Of a DNA stretch of 41,537 bases, positions 14,863 through 23,601 are shown piece by piece. Location: positions 1 through 41,537 of the forward strand of contig JBAYVY010000001.1 of NCBI GenBank assembly GCA_041674345.1, read 5' to 3'. The notes beneath the pieces were generated by a model. The model was not told the origin of the DNA and made no database searches. It worked only from the letters and a program-made list of their open reading frames with translations. This DNA is from JBAYVY01 sp041674345 (lineage in GTDB: Bacteria > Planctomycetota > Phycisphaerae > Phycisphaerales > Zrk34). Position 1 is the first letter of the stretch. Every line of letters starts with the position of its first letter. The translations under genes were made by a program, and so were the position numbers.

Positions 14863-15765
14863 TTACACCCCCCACTCCGCCCGCGCCGCCTCCATCGTCT
14901 TCATCTTGCCCGGTTCCTTCCCCCACGCATAATGTCCCTTCGGCTGATCCCCCATCCACCGTTCATCCGCCTCATCCCCTGCCGGCTGATACCGCACATC
15001 GCAGCTCAATCGAAAACGGTTCGTCAGGTTCGTCGTCGAGGCGTGCATCTCGTACATCCCGAAAATCATCACGTCCCCCATCCGAAAGTTCGTCGTCGCC
15101 CACTGTCCGCCGAACTTCTCCGTGATCTCCATCGGCTCCTTCGTGAACCATCCCTCCACCAGATCCCGGTCCACATCCATCCGACCGTAAGTCCGCCTCA
15201 GCTTCTCAAACTCCGCCGCGCTGTGCGACCCCACGCACATCGCCAGCGTGCCCTGCTCCACATCCATGTCCCCCATCGGTATCCACGTCGTGTGAAGCCG
15301 ATCCGATCCGCGACCCATATAGACAATGTCGTAATGCGCCCCGGTGTATTCCTCGTTGCCCACCGCGCGCAGCCACTTGTAATTGAACGTCTTCGCCGGC
15401 TCCCCGAACAATCCGCCGAACAACTCGAATAGTTCCGGCGCCTCCAGCACCCGCGACACCTTCGGGTCGTTCACGATCCCCTTGCGACCCATCATGCCGA
15501 CGTTCTTCCCCCCCGCCGGCATCACGCCCTCCAGCACCGGCTGCCCCGGCACCAGCGCCTGCTGCGCCGCCAGATGCCGCATGATCGTCGCCCGCGCCTC
15601 CATCACCGCGTCCCGATCAATCAACCCTCGCAAGAACAAAAATCCGTCACGGTCCAGCCGCGCCCCCAACGCCCCCGCGTCATGCAGCACATCATTGCTG
15701 TCGCGCAACTCCGTCAACTGCTCGCTCGGAAACTCCATCTCACGATGACCAAATCGAACCTTCAT
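14863..15765 (-). CDS. Phytanoyl-CoA dioxygenase (PhyH) family protein
   Basis: A 300-residue Fe(II)/2-oxoglutarate-dependent oxygenase. It has RDGFLFLRGLIDRDAV near residue 40, the iron ligands as HYD (in YTGAHYDIVYMGRG) and a later His in MYEMHAST, and an arginine for 2-oxoglutarate in NRFRLSCDVRYQP. PhyH members hydroxylate small molecules, and in planctomycetes they are very numerous, with substrates mostly unknown. The start at 15765 (MKVRFGH) is the first ATG with family similarity. It is divergent from an AraC-type regulator 192 bases away, a pairing that suggests the regulator controls it. Confidence 0.85.
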   Translation of the reverse strand: MKVRFGHREMEFPSEQLTELRDSNDVLHDAGALGARLDRDGFLFLRGLIDRDAVMEARATIMRHLAAQQALVPGQPVLEGVMPAGGKNVGMMGRKGIVNDPKVSRVLEAPELFELFGGLFGEPAKTFNYKWLRAVGNEEYTGAHYDIVYMGRGSDRLHTTWIPMGDMDVEQGTLAMCVGSHSAAEFEKLRRTYGRMDVDRDLVEGWFTKEPMEITEKFGGQWATTNFRMGDVMIFGMYEMHASTTNLTNRFRLSCDVRYQPAGDEADERWMGDQPKGHYAWGKEPGKMKTMEAARAEWGV

Positions 15766-15787
15766 GGCACATCTCCTGCCGCTCGCG

Positions 15788-15834
15788 GCTCCAAGCACGG
15801 GATGACGCCCCGTCTTCGGGGCGACAGACCGTGG
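15788..15834 (+). repeat. CAAGCACGG REP-like hairpin, copy 2
   Basis: GCTCCAAGCACGGGATGA, then CGCCCCG / TCTT / CGGGGCG, then ACAGACCGTGG. Inner stem of 7 bp, outer CACGG/CCGTG stem. It lies in the divergent PhyH/AraC promoter region. Confidence 0.85.
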
Positions 15835-15957
15835 CTGATGTTGATGTTGTCCTTCACACTTGAGGCACTCCCATTCTCCCCCACACCCCGCCCCCAGGCC
15901 ATAGACGCCCCATCGCAAAACTTGTACGATTTGGCAATCCACGCGGAGCCACCCCCT

Positions 15958-16797
15958 ATGGTTGACGCAACTCGCATCGTCGCACGATATGCCTCGCTTT
16001 CCGCACTCGGAGGCATCACCGAAATCGGAATGCGACCCAGCAATCGCGGCATCCCACCCGAAAACATGCGCATTTTCGGCCAGTATGCCCTGGTTTATAT
16101 CTTCGACGGTGCCGGTCGCTACGCCGATGCGCACGGACTGAATCGCGCCATCGGACCCGGCGATCTCATCTTCGTCTTCCCCGATCTCGCTCACTCCTAC
16201 GGCCCCATCGAAGGACAAACCTGGAACGAGTTCTTCCTCGTCTTCCAAGGCCCCCTCTTCGACCTCTGGCACACCACAGGCCTCCTCAACGAGCATCAAC
16301 CCATCCTCCACCTCGAACCCATCGACCACTGGCTCGCACGCTTCGAGTCCGTCCTCTCCGGCTCACGACAGCCCGGATGGTCCCCCCCGCTCCTCGAAGT
16401 CACCCGACTCCAGCAAGTCCTCGCCGAAGTCCTCGTCGGCGGGTCCAAATCCGCCATCCCCAACGACGATCTCCGCTGGGCCTCCCGCGCCTGCGCCCTG
16501 CTCGAAGCCGATCTGTCCCCCTCCGTCGAGCTGCATCGCATCGCCGATCAACTCAAAATCAACTACGAATCCTTCCGCCGCCGATTCACCCAGATCGTCG
16601 GCCTGCCCCCCGCTCGCTACCGCGCTTCACGCCTCATCGACCGCGCCTGCGAACTGATGCAAACCTCCGACATGTCCGACAAACAAATCGCCTACTCGCT
16701 CGGCTTCTGCGACGAGTTCCACTTCTCCCGACGCTTCAAACAAATCCTCGGCTCCAGCCCCCGCAACTACCGCGCCACCCTGCCACGCACCTCATAA
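15958..16797 (+). CDS. AraC-family transcriptional regulator
   Basis: A 279-residue regulator with an N-terminal cupin-like sensing domain (about 1-150; VYIFDGAGRYADAHG and IGPGDLIFVFPDLAHSYGP are typical) and two helix-turn-helix motifs at the C terminus (about 185-279), with ELHRIADQLKINYESFRRRF and DKQIAYSLGFCDEFHFSRRF. These are the AraC/XylS hallmarks. It likely senses a small ligand, perhaps a sugar, and regulates the divergent PhyH gene and itself. The start at 15958 gives the expected cupin start; a longer frame has no similarity. Confidence 0.9.
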   Translation: MVDATRIVARYASLSALGGITEIGMRPSNRGIPPENMRIFGQYALVYIFDGAGRYADAHGLNRAIGPGDLIFVFPDLAHSYGPIEGQTWNEFFLVFQGPLFDLWHTTGLLNEHQPILHLEPIDHWLARFESVLSGSRQPGWSPPLLEVTRLQQVLAEVLVGGSKSAIPNDDLRWASRACALLEADLSPSVELHRIADQLKINYESFRRRFTQIVGLPPARYRASRLIDRACELMQTSDMSDKQIAYSLGFCDEFHFSRRFKQILGSSPRNYRATLPRTS

Positions 16798-16816
16798 AAC
16801 ACCCCGCCACACAATT

Positions 16817-16859
16817 GCTCCAAGCACGGGATGACGCCGTCCTCGGCGGCAGACCGTGG
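16817..16859 (+). repeat. CAAGCACGG REP-like hairpin, copy 3
   Basis: GCTCCAAGCACGGGATGA, then CGCCG / TCCT / CGGCG, then GCAGACCGTGG. It lies between the AraC gene and the metallo-hydrolase gene, so the AraC gene is flanked by copies 2 and 3 in direct orientation about 1 kb apart. Confidence 0.85.
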
Positions 16860-16881
16860 TCGATCCGCGTAAACTATTCCC

Positions 16882-17670
16882 ATGTCCCTCACCCTCACAC
16901 TCCTGGGCACAGGCACCAGCGCCGGCGTTCCCATGATCGCCTGCACCTGTCCCGTCTGCACTTCCACCGACCCGCGCGACCGCCGTGACCGCTCCGCCGC
17001 CATGTTTGAGTGGAACGACAAACGAATCCTCATCGACACCTCCCCCGACCTGCGCTGGCAGTTGATCCGCCACCACGTCATGCGCATCGACGGCGTGCTC
17101 TACACCCACAACCACGCCGACCACGTCTTCGGCATCGACGACCTCCGCCGATTCAACGCCGTCCAAAAACAACCCATCGACCTCTTCGGCGAACCCTCCG
17201 TCATCGACTGGCTCCGTCGCACCTATCCCTACATCTTCGAGCCGCACAAAAACGTCAATCAATCCTTCGTCCCCACCTTGATCCCCCAACCCATCGAACC
17301 CGGCGAACCGTTCACCGTCGCCGGTCGCTCGTTCCTGCCGCTGCGTCTCATGCACGGCCGGCTCCCCATCCTCGGCTTCCGCGCCGCCGACGTCGCCTAC
17401 TGCACCGACGTCTCCAGCATCCCCCCGCAAACCTATCCCCTGCTCGCCAATCTCGACATCCTCGTCATCGATGGCCTGCGCCACCGACACCACCCCACAC
17501 ACCTGACCATCCGGCAAGCCATCCAGATCATCGAGGAACTCAAGCCCAAACGCGCCTACCTCACCCACATCGCCCACGACATCAAACACAGCGAAGTGGA
17601 TCCAACGCTCCCCGAAAACATCCACCTCGCCTACGACGGGTTAACGCTCGAAAGCGACGACCCGGCATGA
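16882..17670 (+). CDS. Metallo-beta-lactamase-fold hydrolase (PhnP-like)
   Basis: A 262-residue MBL-fold protein with LLGTGTSAGVPMIACTCPVC at the start, the metal motif THNHADHVFGIDDLR (HXHXDH) and later metal ligands RLMHG, YCTDVSS and THIAHD. The cysteine cluster in ACTCPVC and the overall order match PhnP, a phosphoribosyl 1,2-cyclic phosphodiesterase, and related proteins near lipoyl or phosphonate genes. No other phosphonate gene lies nearby, so a general phosphodiesterase role is as likely. The stop overlaps the start of a small downstream gene (ATGA). Confidence 0.85.
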   Translation: MSLTLTLLGTGTSAGVPMIACTCPVCTSTDPRDRRDRSAAMFEWNDKRILIDTSPDLRWQLIRHHVMRIDGVLYTHNHADHVFGIDDLRRFNAVQKQPIDLFGEPSVIDWLRRTYPYIFEPHKNVNQSFVPTLIPQPIEPGEPFTVAGRSFLPLRLMHGRLPILGFRAADVAYCTDVSSIPPQTYPLLANLDILVIDGLRHRHHPTHLTIRQAIQIIEELKPKRAYLTHIAHDIKHSEVDPTLPENIHLAYDGLTLESDDPA

Positions 17671-17855
17671 TGAACCCCGGAACTTCCGGGGGTTCCGGGG
17701 GTTCCGGGGATCGGCCCGCCCGCTTCAGCGGGCGGGGAGTGTTCCGCACCTTCGCGGTTCTGATCTTCGTGACGCCCATCGTGGGACTCACCGGCACACT
17801 GTACGATGTCATTCGTTACATCCATGCCATTCCTTGGCCGCCCTGTTCAGCTTGA
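17667..17855 (+). CDS. Small putative membrane protein, 62 residues
   Basis: Begins at an ATGA overlap with the MBL gene, suggesting translational coupling. The first 25 residues are Gly/Ser-rich (NPGTSGGSGGSGD), encoded by three GGGGGTTCC-type units and a CCCGCCCGC/GCGGGCGGG hairpin (17715-17736), then comes one membrane helix (FAVLIFVTPIVGLTGTLYDV). The TPIVGLTGTL segment loosely recalls ExbB/MotA-like helices. The coding status of a protein partly made of repeat DNA is uncertain. Confidence 0.45.
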   Translation: MMNPGTSGGSGGSGDRPARFSGRGVFRTFAVLIFVTPIVGLTGTLYDVIRYIHAIPWPPCSA

Positions 17856-17998
17856 TTAGTTCGAGCACTTTCTCTCAAGCCCATGCAAATAAGCGTTGCG
17901 GCAATCACCTTTAGCGATTGGTCGGCCAGGTACTCATTTCAAAACGGAGATATTTTGAAGGAAGTAACGAACAGGGGAGATCATTGACGCCGGTCGCG

Positions 17999-19615
17999 CT
18001 AGATTTCGACGAACTGGATTTCGGGTTCGCGGTAATCGGCCTTGTTGAATGCTTGGATGCCGGTGGCGAACGGCTCGCCCATCTGCTGCCGGGTGGTTGG
18101 CACGTTGTAATTGCTCCACGCGCATTGCCCGGCGGCGGCGGCGATGTCGATGGCGATTTGCGCTTCGGGTCGGCTGTATTCCAGCGGGGCGATGGCCTGG
18201 TCGAAATGCTGAATCAGGTTTTTCGCGTTCTCGAAGCAGCCGGACTTTTCGACCCACGTCGCCCCCGGAAGCACGATGTCGGCTTTGGGCGCGAGTTTGA
18301 CCGGCAGCGTGTCGATGAGGATGAGTGTTTTGCCGCCCCCGGAAACGGCATCGAGCAGATCGTCGGGCACCCAGCAGTTGGGGTAGTTGCCGGTGATGAC
18401 GAGAACGTCGGCGTTTTTGAATTGCTGGATCAGCGACGCTGCGTCATGCACCTGACCACCGTTGGCGGCGAGGGACAGGGCGCGATGCACGCCGCGCGCG
18501 TTGGGGGCTTTCTCGGCGTGGATCGTGTAGCCGCCCCTGAAGGTTTGATCTTCGCCGATGAACGGCACGGGGCCGACGCCGAGCGCCGCCTGCGCATCGA
18601 ACCCCCGCATGGTTTTCGCCAGCAGATAGGCGTCTTCACAGCTCAGCATCGGGCTGGCCATGAAGGCGATTTTTTTGCCCTTGAGTTTTGCGACCGTCGC
18701 GGCGACGGCGTCTTTCCAGTTGGCTTCCATCGCTGCACCGTTGACTTTCACCAGCGGCATTCGCAGGCGATTGTCGCAATGCACGAAGTTCCAGCCGTGG
18801 CGGATTTCATCGCTGGTCCACCACTGGTTCACCTGGGCGTTGTAGCGCGGCTTGACGCGCCAGACTCTGCCTTCGTTGTGGTCGATGAACAGGTTGTCGC
18901 CGCTCGCGGTGATGCCGTCGATGCTGGGCGTGCTGGTCAGGAACCACACACGCTGCTCGAAGAGGAACTCCTTGTCGAGCAGCGCGCCGACGGGGCAAAG
19001 ATCGACGACGCAGCCGGAGAGCGGGTTGTCGAGGGGTTTGCCGGGGAAGACGTCGATTTCCTCACGGTTGCCGCGTCCGACCACGCCGAGCTCCGATGTG
19101 CCGGTGATTTCACGGGTGAAACGGACGCATCGGGTACACATGATGCAGCGGTCGGAATAGAGCAGGACGTGGGGGCCGATGTCTTTTTTCGGCTGCTTGA
19201 TTTTGTCTTCTTCAAAACGCGAGTAGCCGCGCCCGTAGCGATAGCTGTAATCCTGCAAATAACATTCACCGGCCTGGTCGCAGACCGGGCAGTCCAGCGG
19301 ATGGTTGATGAGCAGGTCTTCCATTACCTGCTTCTGATTGTCGCGGGCCTTGTCGGTTTGGGTGAACACTTCGGAGCCATCGACGGCGGGCGTCTGACAG
19401 GTGGGCATCAGCTTGGGGATCAGCGTCGGCTTGTTGTTGTTCCGCGGGTCGGGCTGCGCGACCTCGGCGAGGCAGATGCGGCAGCTTGCGACGACGCTGA
19501 GTCCGTCGTGATAACAGTATTGCGGGATTTCCACGCCGTTTTCGTTGGCGACCTGGAGAATGGTTTTCCTGCCTTCAAAGTGACATGATTTACCGTTGAT
19601 TTTAATGCGGGGCAT
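17999..19615 (-). CDS. nuoG: NADH-quinone oxidoreductase subunit G, short form
   Basis: The 538-residue Fe-S subunit of the complex I peripheral arm. N-terminal 2Fe-2S ferredoxin cysteines are in YCYHDGLSVVASCRICLAEV; the His/Cys cluster is in HPLDCPVCDQAGEC; the two 4Fe-4S clusters are in CIMCTRCVRF and CVVDLCPVGA. The C-terminal molybdopterin-like domain is present but short (MASPMLSCEDAYLLAK, VLVITGNYPNCWVPDD, DIVLPGATWVEKSGCFEN). Usual members are about 650-900 residues, so this is a compact version. No other complex I gene is adjacent; nuoA lies about 12 kb away on the same strand. Start MPRIKING at 19615 is the only sensible choice. Confidence 0.93.
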   Translation of the reverse strand: MPRIKINGKSCHFEGRKTILQVANENGVEIPQYCYHDGLSVVASCRICLAEVAQPDPRNNNKPTLIPKLMPTCQTPAVDGSEVFTQTDKARDNQKQVMEDLLINHPLDCPVCDQAGECYLQDYSYRYGRGYSRFEEDKIKQPKKDIGPHVLLYSDRCIMCTRCVRFTREITGTSELGVVGRGNREEIDVFPGKPLDNPLSGCVVDLCPVGALLDKEFLFEQRVWFLTSTPSIDGITASGDNLFIDHNEGRVWRVKPRYNAQVNQWWTSDEIRHGWNFVHCDNRLRMPLVKVNGAAMEANWKDAVAATVAKLKGKKIAFMASPMLSCEDAYLLAKTMRGFDAQAALGVGPVPFIGEDQTFRGGYTIHAEKAPNARGVHRALSLAANGGQVHDAASLIQQFKNADVLVITGNYPNCWVPDDLLDAVSGGGKTLILIDTLPVKLAPKADIVLPGATWVEKSGCFENAKNLIQHFDQAIAPLEYSRPEAQIAIDIAAAAGQCAWSNYNVPTTRQQMGEPFATGIQAFNKADYREPEIQFVEI

Positions 19616-19730
19616 GGTTCACCAAATGGGGTTACGAGGAACGGAAATAGTATCGAAAATCAGAGGAACAATCCACCCCCGGTCCCGGAACCAAGGCAAC
19701 GGGTCTGCCCAATTTTTCAGGGCCGACAGG
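19616..19730. other. Upstream region of nuoG
   Basis: No gene is visible. It contains a CCCCCGG/TCCCGGAACC stretch near 19676-19692. Together with the two repeats that follow (19731-19865 and 19969-20036) it makes up a gene-free stretch of about 500 bases between nuoG and pntB. Confidence 0.4.
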
Positions 19731-19865
19731 AAATGACGAATGACGAAACTCGAATGACGAATGAAATCCCAAATTTCAAACACCAATCCGATGAACGCAC
19801 CGGATTCTTGAAACATTGGAATTTGGAACTTGATTCGTCATTCGGACTTCGTCATTCGTCATTCG
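19731..19865. repeat. GAATGACGAA-word inverted repeat (copy 2)
   Basis: Arm one (19731-19766) is AAATGACGAATGACGAA, CTCGAATGACGAATGAA; arm two (19830-19865) is the reverse complement with small changes (GATTCGTCATTCGGACTTCG). The spacer holds ATTGGAATTTGGAAC, as in copy 1. Confidence 0.85.
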
Positions 19866-19968
19866 ACCTCCAACCAACTTAAGTCACGGCGGCCCCGCCC
19901 CCTGGCCCCCTCCCGGATCATTGGGCAGCCCCACGGCAACCGCATCTCCTTTTATTCACTACAACGGG

Positions 19969-20036
19969 CCACGGATTAACACGGATAGGATTTTTTGAAA
20001 CAAGGCCATCCGCGTTTATCTGTGTTTATCTGTGGC
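19969..20036. repeat. CCACGGATTAACACGG-word inverted repeat
   Basis: CCACGGATTAACACGGATAGG on the left can pair with CCGCGTTTATCTGTG and TTTATCTGTGG on the right. The word pattern (CCACAGATAAACACAGATAAAC when read in reverse) differs from all other word families here but has the same arm architecture. Confidence 0.7.
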
Positions 20037-20047
20037 TCAATCCTCCC

Positions 20048-20086
20048 GGAAAAAGAACCCCGGTTCCGTGAGGAGGGCGGGGTTCT
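20048..20086 (-). terminator. Intrinsic terminator of the transhydrogenase operon
   Basis: On the minus strand AGAACCCC (20086-20079) and GGGGTTCT (20061-20054) form the stem, followed by TTTTTCC. It lies 27 bases after the pntB stop. Confidence 0.8.
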
Positions 20087-20112
20087 GTATCGGCGTCGCG
20101 GATCGAAGCGGA

Positions 20113-21654
<1,542 letters not shown>

Positions 21655-21660
21655 GGTGTT

Positions 21661-21978
21661 TTAGCCCTTTTTCTTGAACATTCCGAGCATGCGGTCGGTG
21701 ACGAGATACCCGCCGACGACGTTGATCGTCGCGGCGACGATGGCGATGAAGCCGAACACGGTGGTCAGTACGGCGGATTCGGAACCGGCGGCGATCAGCG
21801 CGCCGACGATGGTGATGCCCGAAATCGCGTTCGAGCCGCTCATCAGCGGCGTGTGCAGCGTGGGCGGAACCTTGGTGATCAGATCGGCGCCGTACATCGT
21901 CGCCAGGATAAAGATCGTGAACAGCGCGATGAACGAACCACCGGACGTTTGGGCGAGAATGAGGGGGAATATGTGCAT
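21661..21978 (-). CDS. pntAB: NAD(P) transhydrogenase alpha subunit, membrane part
   Basis: A 105-residue membrane protein corresponding to the C-terminal domain II part of E. coli PntA, separate here as in Rhodospirillum and many planctomycetes. Three helices are visible (GGSFIALFTIFILATMYG; AISGITIVGALIAAG; VFGFIAIVAATINVVGGYL). It contains PPTLHTPLMSGSNAISGI, the hallmark of this part. Located between pntAA and pntB. The 186-base gap to pntAA carries a GAATGACGAA-word repeat. Confidence 0.95.
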   Translation of the reverse strand: MHIFPLILAQTSGGSFIALFTIFILATMYGADLITKVPPTLHTPLMSGSNAISGITIVGALIAAGSESAVLTTVFGFIAIVAATINVVGGYLVTDRMLGMFKKKG

Positions 21979-22011
21979 CGTTGCGACCTTTCGTAATCGA
22001 AGTATGCGGAT

Positions 22012-22162
22012 TAATGACGAATGACGAAATCCGAATGACGAATCAATGACGAATGCCCAATGACGAATGTCGAAACGGAAGAAACTCGGCGAGGCGCGGT
22101 TCTATTTTGAACATTGTCATTTGGAGTTTCATTCGTCATTCGGATTTCGTCATTCGTCATTT
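22012..22162. repeat. GAATGACGAA-word inverted repeat (copy 3), inside the pnt operon
   Basis: Arm one (22012-22070) has four to five GAATGACGAAT words with ATCC and CAATG interruptions; arm two (22128-22162) has TTTCATTCGTCATTCGG, ATTTCGTCATTCGTC. It lies between pntAA and pntAB, where it would be transcribed and could fold as a strong hairpin. Confidence 0.85.
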
Positions 22163-22164
22163 CT

Positions 22165-23313
22165 TCACGCTCCCATCGCCTGTTTCACGCGCTCATGCAC
22201 GACCTGCCCGTCCCTGGTGACCAGCACACCCCTGGTGATCTCGTCTTCGAGATTCCACTGGATTTCCTGGGTCTTGCCGATCAGGTGTTGAATGAGCTTC
22301 ACGACGTTGCCGGCGTACATGGTGCTGGCGTCGTAGGCCACGTCGCTGGCGATGTGCAGATGGCCGACGAGGGTGACGCCGTGCTTGACGACGGTTTTGC
22401 CGGGTTCGGTCAGTTCGCAGTTGCCGCCGCGCTCCGCCGCCATATCAACGATGACGCTGCGGGGCGCCATGCGTTTGACCATGTCTTCGGTGATGAGTTT
22501 GGGCGCGGGCCGACCGGGAATCAACGCCGTGGTGATGACCACATCGGAATCCGCGACGACATCGGCGACCAGCGCTTTCTGTTTGGCCTGTTGTTCGGGG
22601 GTGAGTTCCTTGGCGTAGCCGCCTTCGCCCTCAGCCATCGCTTCGGGGACCATGACGAACTTGCCGCCGAGCGATTCGACCTGTTCCTTGGTGGCCGGAC
22701 GAACGTCGGTGGCGCTGACCGCCGCGCCCAGTCGCTTGGCCGTGGCGATCGCCTGCAAACCGGCGACACCGGCGCCGATGATGAACACCTTGGCGGGTTT
22801 CAATGTCCCGGCGGCGGTCATCATCATCGGAAAAATCTTCGGCAGATGGTCCTGCCCGATCAACACCGCCCGATACCCCGCCAGGTTCGCCTGACTGGAC
22901 AGCGCGTCCATCGCCTGGGCGCGGGTGGTGCGGGGAATCAGCTCCATCGCCAGCAGCGACACGCCCCTGGCCGCCATCGCCTTGGTTTGTTCATGCGCCA
23001 GCAGCGGCTCGGCGTGGCCGATCACGACCTGACCGGCTTTCATATGCTGAAGGTCGTCGAAGCCGCGGTCGGGGTTCGCGCCATAGGCGCGCACCTGCAC
23101 CAGCACGTCGGCTTGTTGAATCAGTTGGGCGCGATCCGCCACGACCGTCGCGCCTTTGGCCTGGTATTCGCTGTCGGGGAATCCCGCCTCGTCACCGGCG
23201 CCGGCTTGGACCTGAATCTTCAGGCCGGCTTTAATCAGCGGCGTCAAGGACGCCGGGGTGAGAGCGACGCGACGTTCGCCGTCGCACGTTTCTCGGCAAA
23301 TGCCCACAATCAT
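22165..23313 (-). CDS. pntAA: NAD(P) transhydrogenase alpha subunit, NAD-binding part
   Basis: A 382-residue soluble domain I protein of the transhydrogenase, related to alanine dehydrogenase. The N terminus is VGICRETCDGERRVALTP, the substrate region includes MELIPRTTRAQAMDALSSQA, and the Rossmann NAD motif is VFIIGAGVAGLQAIATAKRLGA followed by VSATDVRP. A loop with VITTALIPGRPAPKLI and VDMAAERGGNCELT completes the family pattern. Start at 23313 (MIVGICRE) gives the normal N terminus. It is the first gene of the operon. Confidence 0.95.
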   Translation of the reverse strand: MIVGICRETCDGERRVALTPASLTPLIKAGLKIQVQAGAGDEAGFPDSEYQAKGATVVADRAQLIQQADVLVQVRAYGANPDRGFDDLQHMKAGQVVIGHAEPLLAHEQTKAMAARGVSLLAMELIPRTTRAQAMDALSSQANLAGYRAVLIGQDHLPKIFPMMMTAAGTLKPAKVFIIGAGVAGLQAIATAKRLGAAVSATDVRPATKEQVESLGGKFVMVPEAMAEGEGGYAKELTPEQQAKQKALVADVVADSDVVITTALIPGRPAPKLITEDMVKRMAPRSVIVDMAAERGGNCELTEPGKTVVKHGVTLVGHLHIASDVAYDASTMYAGNVVKLIQHLIGKTQEIQWNLEDEITRGVLVTRDGQVVHERVKQAMGA

Positions 23314-23485
23314 GGGTACACCTCGTACAAGGTCGCGGTTTTCACAATGTCTTCCATCGCTTCCAATCCAGACCTGATGGACAGCGAAGTCGCAGATAAT
23401 ACAGATGAATGTATCCGAAATCAAGGGCGAGCGGAGAATGGGGTTTTGTCCTGATCGCACCCACCGAATCGCCGGAAAGCGGATG

Positions 23486-23545
23486 TCGAAACCCGAAACT
23501 CAAAACAGCCCGGCAATCTTCCTTTCAAGTTTCGGGTTCGGGTTT
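23486..23545. repeat. TCGAAACCCGAAACTC-word inverted repeat
   Basis: TCGAAACCCGAAACTCAAA (23486-23504) pairs with TTTCAAGTTTCGGGTTCGG (23523-23541) and GTTT beyond. It belongs to the CGAAACTCGAA word family of 37469-37600. It lies between the end of the TPR gene and the start of pntAA on the same strand; the remaining gap shows no gene. Confidence 0.7.
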
Positions 23546-23601
23546 GCTCACTTCCCCGCCGACGCCCGACGTTTGCGGAACCTGCCCAGGCGGATCGGGC
23601 C

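Noticed and set aside
18255..18270. CCCCCGGAAGC insertion in nuoG
   Set aside because: It encodes VLPGATW, a normal conserved segment of the molybdopterin-like domain, so no insertion is indicated.
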